Assembly (NCBI RefSeq): GCF_001423525.1
Contig: NZ_LMOI01000018.1
Span: 321,435-385,434, forward strand
DNA from: Arthrobacter sp. Leaf137
Lineage (GTDB): Bacteria; Actinomycetota; Actinomycetes; Actinomycetales; Micrococcaceae
Length of the DNA stretch: 64,000 nt
Reading direction: 5' to 3'
Below are positions 59,922 through 64,000 of the stretch, piece after piece. A program made the position numbers and the translations under genes. Position 1 is the stretch's first letter. Each line of letters starts with the position of its first letter. The notes beneath the pieces are model-generated. The model was given only the letters and a program-made list of their open reading frames with translations. It was not told the origin of the DNA and did no database searches.

Positions 59922-61592
59922 GTGGCACGCGGCGATGGAAAACTTTCCCATGATCTTCTTCCCGGCGAAAAAGGCCCGCAGGACGCCTGTGGCGTCTTCG
60001 GCGTCTGGGCTCCCGGCGAAGAAGTAGCAAAACTAACCTATTACGGGCTGTACGCACTGCAGCACCGTGGCCAGGAGTCGGCTGGTATCGCTACCAGTGA
60101 CGGCAAACGGATCAATGTCTACAAGGACATGGGGCTGGTGTCCCAGGTCTTTGACGAGACAACCCTGAACACCCTCACCGGGCACCTGGCGGTGGGGCAC
60201 TGCCGCTACTCCACCACCGGAGCCAGCCACTGGGCCAACGCCCAGCCCACCCTCGGTGCCACCTCCACCGGCACCGTCGCTCTGGCGCACAACGGCAACC
60301 TGACCAACACTGCCGAGCTCAACGCCATGATCACCGAACGTAACGGCGGCCAGCTCACCGGCGAAATGAAGCAGGGCAACACCTCGGACACCGCCCTGGT
60401 CACGGCCCTCCTTGAAGGCGAGCCCGGCAAGACCCTTGAGGAAACCGCCACCGAACTGCTGCCCAAGATCAAGGGCGGCTTCTGCTTCGTCTTCATGGAC
60501 GAAGGCACCCTCTACGCAGCCCGCGACACCTACGGCATCCGCCCGCTGGTCCTGGGCCGGCTGGAACGCGGCTGGGTAGTGGCGTCCGAGCAGTCCGCAC
60601 TGGCCACCGTGGGCGCCAGCTTCATCCGCGAGATCGAGCCCGGCGAATTCATCGCCATTGACGAAGAAGGCGTGCGGTCAAAGAAGTTCGCTGAGCCCAC
60701 TCCGGCCGGCTGCGTTTTCGAGTACGTGTACCTGGCCCGCCCGGATGCTGCGATTGCCGGCCGTTCCGTCTACGAATCCCGCGTGGAAATGGGCCGCCAG
60801 CTGGCCCGCGAAAACACCCACGAAGCGGACATCGTCATCCCCGTCCCGGAGTCGGGCACCCCCGCCGCGGTGGGTTACGCCGAAGAATCCGGCATTCCGT
60901 TCGCACACGGCTTCGTCAAGAACTCCTATGTGGGCCGCACCTTCATCCAGCCCTCGCAGACGCTGCGCCAGCTGGGTATCCGGCTCAAGCTCAACGCCCT
61001 TGAGTCCGTGATCCGCGGCAAGCGCGTGGTGGTGGTGGACGACTCGATCGTCCGCGGCAACACCCAGCGGGCCATCGTCCGGATGCTGCGGGAAGCCGGC
61101 GCCGCCTCCGTGCACGTCAAGATTTCCTCCCCGCCCGTGCAGTGGCCCTGCTTCTACGGCATCGACTTCGCGTCCCGCGCCGAGCTGATCGCCAACGGCG
61201 CCACCATCGAGGAAATCTCCCAGGCCATCGGCGCCGATTCGCTGGCCTACATTTCCGAAGACGGCATGATCGACGCCACCCGCCAGCCCCGGGAACGCCT
61301 CTGCACCGCGTGCTTCACCGGCAAGTACCCGATTGCGCTGCCGGGTGCCGACAAACTGGGCAAGAACCTCCTGGAACGCACCGACCTTGTTGGCCTGGCG
61401 CCGTCGCCGTCAGCCCTGCCGGGCGAAACCGCAGCCCTCGCCGTTGACTCGGAAGAGGATCCCGCCGAAAAGGCCGGCGCTACCGGCTGCGATCCCGGCC
61501 CGGACTCCGAGTTTGAAAACCTGCTGACCGACGCCGACATGGTGCCAGACGTACACGCCGCCGCAGGCACTGACAAGAAAGAGTCCGTATGA
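59922..61592 (+). CDS. purF: Amidophosphoribosyltransferase
   Basis: A 556-residue enzyme for the first step of purine synthesis. The N-terminal glutaminase begins after a propeptide of about 22 residues with the nucleophile C23 in DACGVFGV. The PRPP loop is VVVDDSIVRGNT. Cysteines in PAGCVFEY, WPCFYG and LCTACF match the four iron-sulfur ligands of the Bacillus-type enzyme, so it is the cluster-containing form. The C-terminal 60 residues are a variable acidic tail. The start is a GTG; purM overlaps its stop by four bases. Confidence 0.95.
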   Translation: MARGDGKLSHDLLPGEKGPQDACGVFGVWAPGEEVAKLTYYGLYALQHRGQESAGIATSDGKRINVYKDMGLVSQVFDETTLNTLTGHLAVGHCRYSTTGASHWANAQPTLGATSTGTVALAHNGNLTNTAELNAMITERNGGQLTGEMKQGNTSDTALVTALLEGEPGKTLEETATELLPKIKGGFCFVFMDEGTLYAARDTYGIRPLVLGRLERGWVVASEQSALATVGASFIREIEPGEFIAIDEEGVRSKKFAEPTPAGCVFEYVYLARPDAAIAGRSVYESRVEMGRQLARENTHEADIVIPVPESGTPAAVGYAEESGIPFAHGFVKNSYVGRTFIQPSQTLRQLGIRLKLNALESVIRGKRVVVVDDSIVRGNTQRAIVRMLREAGAASVHVKISSPPVQWPCFYGIDFASRAELIANGATIEEISQAIGADSLAYISEDGMIDATRQPRERLCTACFTGKYPIALPGADKLGKNLLERTDLVGLAPSPSALPGETAALAVDSEEDPAEKAGATGCDPGPDSEFENLLTDADMVPDVHAAAGTDKKESV

Positions 61593-62758
61593 CTTCCGCA
61601 AACACTGCCGCCGGCAACGGTTCCGTAACCCCCGGAAATACCGCAGGTATCACGTACGCCTCCGCGGGCGTCGATGTCGAAGCCGGCGACCGCGCCGTCG
61701 AGCTCATGAAGGGCGCCATCAAGGCAACCCACAACTCCTCGGTGATCGGCGGGGTGGGCGGTTTCGCCGGCCTCTACGACGTCTCGAAGCTGCTGACCTA
61801 CAAGAAGCCGCTGCTGGCCACCTCCACGGACGGCGTCGGCACCAAGGTGGCCATCGCCCAGGCCATGGACATCCACGACACCATCGGGTTCGACCTCGTC
61901 GGCATGGTGGTGGACGACATCGTCGTGGTGGGCGCCGAGCCGCTCTTCATGACCGACTACATCGCCTGCGGCAAGGTGGTTCCTGAGCGCATTGCCGGCA
62001 TTGTGCGCGGCATTGCCGCCGCCTGCTCCGTAGCCGGTACTGCCCTGGTGGGCGGCGAAACCGCAGAACACCCCGGCCTGCTGGGTGAGCACGAATACGA
62101 CGTTGCCGGTGCAGCCACCGGCGTCGTGGAGGCAGATGCCCTCCTCGGCCCTGACCGCGTCCGCGCGGGCGACGTTGTGATCGGCATGGCCTCCTCCGGC
62201 CTGCACTCGAACGGCTACTCGCTGGTCCGCCGCGTGATCAACCACGCCGGCTGGGCTCTGGACCGCCAGGTCTCCGAACTGGGCCGCACCCTGGGTGAAG
62301 AACTGCTCGAACCCACCCGCGTTTACGCCGCCGACTGCCTGGACCTGGCCCGCACCTTCCCCGTCACGGGTTCTGCAGCGGTCCACGGCTTCAGCCACGT
62401 GACCGGTGGCGGCCTCGCCGCCAACCTGGCCCGGGTCCTGCCGCAGGGCCTGGTGGCCACCGTGGACCGCGCCACCTGGGAACTGCCGGCCATCTTCAAG
62501 CTCGTATCCGAACTCGGCAACGTGCCGCTGGCCGACCTGGAACGCACCCTGAACCTGGGCGTGGGCATGGTGGCCATCGTCTCCCCCGAAGCCGCGGATG
62601 CCGCCGTCGCGCGTTTGAACGAACGCGGGCTGCCGTCCTGGGTAATGGGCACCGTCGCCGCGGACTCGGATTCCATCCTGAAGTCCGGCCCGGACTACGT
62701 CCAGGGCGCCAAGGGCGTGGACGGCGGCGCAGTCCGCATGGTCAACGCCTACGCGTAA
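61589..62758 (+). CDS. purM: Phosphoribosylformylglycinamidine cyclo-ligase
   Basis: A 389-residue AIR synthetase. The family core starts at ITYASAGVDVEAGDRAV after about 23 extra N-terminal residues. ATP and substrate motifs follow: STDGVGTKVAIAQ, DLVGMVVDDIVVVGAEPLF, GGETAEHPG, GMASSGLHSNGYSLVR and HVTGGGLAANLARVLP. It is translated from an ATGA overlap with purF. A palindromic element follows its stop. Confidence 0.95.
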   Translation: MTSANTAAGNGSVTPGNTAGITYASAGVDVEAGDRAVELMKGAIKATHNSSVIGGVGGFAGLYDVSKLLTYKKPLLATSTDGVGTKVAIAQAMDIHDTIGFDLVGMVVDDIVVVGAEPLFMTDYIACGKVVPERIAGIVRGIAAACSVAGTALVGGETAEHPGLLGEHEYDVAGAATGVVEADALLGPDRVRAGDVVIGMASSGLHSNGYSLVRRVINHAGWALDRQVSELGRTLGEELLEPTRVYAADCLDLARTFPVTGSAAVHGFSHVTGGGLAANLARVLPQGLVATVDRATWELPAIFKLVSELGNVPLADLERTLNLGVGMVAIVSPEAADAAVARLNERGLPSWVMGTVAADSDSILKSGPDYVQGAKGVDGGAVRMVNAYA

Positions 62759-62766
62759 TCCCCCCG

Positions 62767-62824
62767 TCGAGTGCTCCGTAACTGCCCTTTTGAACCCTCA
62801 AAACGGCGGTTAAGGAGCACTCGA
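62767..62824. repeat. 58-bp palindromic element after purM
   Basis: Arms beginning TCGAGTGCTCC and ending GGAGCACTCGA pair over most of their length, with an inner stem CCCTTTTGA/TCAAAACGG that is imperfect. It lies between the convergent purM and VOC genes and may serve as a terminator for both. Confidence 0.75.
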
Positions 62825-62830
62825 TGTGAT

Positions 62831-63598
62831 TTAAGCGGCTTCAACCTCCAGCAAGCTGAATTCGCCGCCCTGCGGATCGCGGATGGTGGCCGGCCCCCCG
62901 CCGGAGCCGTCATCCGGTTCCACCAGGACCTCGCCGCCCGAATCCCTGACGGCCTGCACGGCGGCACTGAGGTCCGCCACGCCAAAGTAGATCTGCCAGC
63001 CAGCCGGTCCCTCGTCCGGCGCCACCCCGGCCACTTCCGTGCCGTCCACCAACAGCGTGCTGTAGGTGCCGCCGTCCTCCTGCGGGTACTCCGTGACTTC
63101 ATGCCCGAAAAGGTGCTGGAAGAATCCGATGGCGGCCTGGGGCTCAGGGGTGAGCAGCTCGGCCCAGGACAGGGCACCGGGCCCGTTGTACCGTCCTGAG
63201 CCGCGGTGCGTTCCGGCCTGCCAAACTCCGGTGGTGCCGCCGCCCGGCGGGTCCAGGAACACCATGACGCCGGTGTCCCCCACCGCTTCCGGGCCGAACT
63301 GCACGGAACCGCCGGCATGGACTGCGTCGCCGGCTATGCTGCGCGCGTCCTCCGCGGCCAGGTAGACGTTCCACCGGGCAGCCGAACCGGGTGCCTGCAT
63401 GGGGCTCTGCCGTGCGATGGTAGCCACCACGTCGTCGCCCAGGAAAGCCATCGCATAGCTGCGGCCATCCGGAGTTGGGTGGTCCTCGAAACGCCACCCG
63501 AACACCGCTGCGTAGAACGTTTTGGCGGAATCGACGTCCGGCGTCTGAACGTCAGCCCAGCACGGGGCACCCTGCGGGTAGGTGTTCACAGTTGGCAT
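62831..63598 (-). CDS. VOC-family (glyoxalase/dioxygenase-like) protein with two domains
   Basis: A 255-residue protein made of two tandem vicinal-oxygen-chelate modules (residues 8-125 and 140-252). Each has the beta-alpha-beta-beta-beta pattern, for example PCWADVQTPDVDSAKTFYAAVFGW and LSWAELLTPEPQAAIGFFQHLFG (given here as family-typical starts). Such two-module proteins are often annotated as glyoxalase or antibiotic-binding proteins; the substrate is unknown. The ATG at 63598 is chosen because the family start MPTVNTYPQGAPCW follows; the open frame extends to 63745. Confidence 0.83.
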   Translation of the reverse strand: MPTVNTYPQGAPCWADVQTPDVDSAKTFYAAVFGWRFEDHPTPDGRSYAMAFLGDDVVATIARQSPMQAPGSAARWNVYLAAEDARSIAGDAVHAGGSVQFGPEAVGDTGVMVFLDPPGGGTTGVWQAGTHRGSGRYNGPGALSWAELLTPEPQAAIGFFQHLFGHEVTEYPQEDGGTYSTLLVDGTEVAGVAPDEGPAGWQIYFGVADLSAAVQAVRDSGGEVLVEPDDGSGGGPATIRDPQGGEFSLLEVEAA

Positions 63599-63730
63599 GG
63601 GACCTACCGTACACGGAGGCCCAGAAGAAGCCCCGGCCGCCGTGCACGCAGCTTCCGGTGTCTGTGCCCGGGAATCGGATTGGGAATCCGGGAGGGCTGC
63701 AGAGCCAGCGGAAAGAATGACGACGACGGA

Positions 63731-63777
63731 AAGGCCCGCGGGCACGCACTGTGAAGAGGCGTGCCCGAACGGGCCTT
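63731..63777 (-). terminator. Terminator of the DUF3073 gene
   Basis: Two stacked helices: AAGGCCCG/CGGGCCTT (63731-63738 and 63770-63777) and GGGCACGC/GCGTGCCC (63740-63747 and 63759-63766). On the minus strand it ends GGGCCTTTCC. It lies downstream of the leftward gene at the window edge. Confidence 0.75.
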
Positions 63778-63830
63778 GTGACCGAGGTCAGCAGTAATGG
63801 TGCTGCAAAAGAATTGTTCAGCGGCGGCGA

Positions 63831-64000
63831 CTAGCCGATGCGACGGTTGTCAACCTCGTCGTCATCATCTTCCAAATCATCCGCGTACTTATCCACATAA
63901 GCCGAATAGTCCGGTTCTACCGGCTCATTGGCGTAATGGCTCGTTACACGACTGCCCGGGCCCGTCAGCTCCCGCTGAAGTGCCGAGTAGTCAGTGTTCG
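63831..64000 (-). CDS. DUF3073 family protein, C-terminal part
   Basis: The last 56 codons of a leftward gene that runs off the right edge. The visible part ends in a very acidic tail (KYADDLEDDDDEVDNRRIG) preceded by SAYVD and REL-TGPGSR. This composition and the position after purM fit DUF3073, a small actinobacterial protein of unknown function regularly found beside purM. Confidence 0.7.
   Translation of the reverse strand, partial: NTDYSALQRELTGPGSRVTSHYANEPVEPDYSAYVDKYADDLEDDDDEVDNRRIG

Noticed and set aside
63582..63797. Plus-strand frame of 71 codons near the right edge
   Set aside because: It crosses the terminator at 63731-63777 and the upstream region of the VOC gene, with no ribosome binding site.

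Overview
The window is a chromosomal segment of a high-GC actinobacterium, most likely Arthrobacter or Pseudarthrobacter. The evidence is an 830-residue dimethylglycine oxidase that matches the known Arthrobacter globiformis enzyme in length and key residues, mycothiol-type formaldehyde detoxification, a DUF222/HNH gene, a purF-purM-DUF3073 order typical of Actinobacteria, and AGGAGG-type ribosome binding sites. I saw no tRNA, rRNA, CRISPR array, insertion sequence or prophage.

Layout. 1-8.3 kb: a partial HNH gene, a Rieske/DUF2231 protein, a cupin, a small secreted protein, an Lrp/AsnC regulator divergent from an M20 amidohydrolase plus MHS permease, and a DUF808 membrane protein. 8.5-18.9 kb: a carbohydrate locus with an acetyl-xylan-esterase-like hydrolase, a DeoR regulator, and a leftward operon of two ABC permeases, a binding lipoprotein, a BNR/F5-8C secreted protein, an FAD oxidoreductase and a LacI-like sensor without a DNA-binding domain. 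19.1-25.6 kb: the glyoxylate/ureide operon hyi-glxR-gcl-glxK-allB. 25.7-31.5 kb: a winged-helix protein, two peroxiredoxins flanking a CotH lipoprotein, a GNAT, an AlkD-like protein and two small unknown proteins. 31.7-36.9 kb: a partner-switch operon (receiver-SpoIIE phosphatase, glycosyltransferase 2, STAS, HATPase) facing a GAF histidine kinase. 37.1-38.9 kb: uraD-uraH-iclR. 39.4-59.2 kb: a BCCT transporter and a large one-carbon region. 59.5-64 kb: a small membrane protein, purF-purM, a VOC protein and a partial DUF3073 gene.

The main story is the one-carbon region. Dimethylglycine oxidase passes its methyl group to tetrahydrofolate. FolD and a separate cyclohydrolase (FchA) take it to 10-formyl-THF, and PurU releases formate. 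Free formaldehyde is handled by S-(hydroxymethyl)mycothiol dehydrogenase and a metallo-beta-lactamase-fold hydrolase that is probably the S-formylmycothiol hydrolase. MoeA and FdhD serve the molybdoenzyme FdhF-like formate dehydrogenase. A GntR/FCD regulator sits in the middle. A GATATATC-type palindrome occurs at four promoters: a 91-residue unknown protein, the gntR/purU divergent region, moeA-fdhD, and mscR-hydrolase. This looks like one regulon for disposal of methyl groups to CO2. The FolD copy has isoleucine where the catalytic lysine of the cyclohydrolase reaction should be, which explains why fchA is in the operon.

A second regulon is visible as 15-bp boxes of the form TTYCAYRAWGCRGAA at the hyi and uraD promoters, probably bound by the IclR regulator encoded after uraH.
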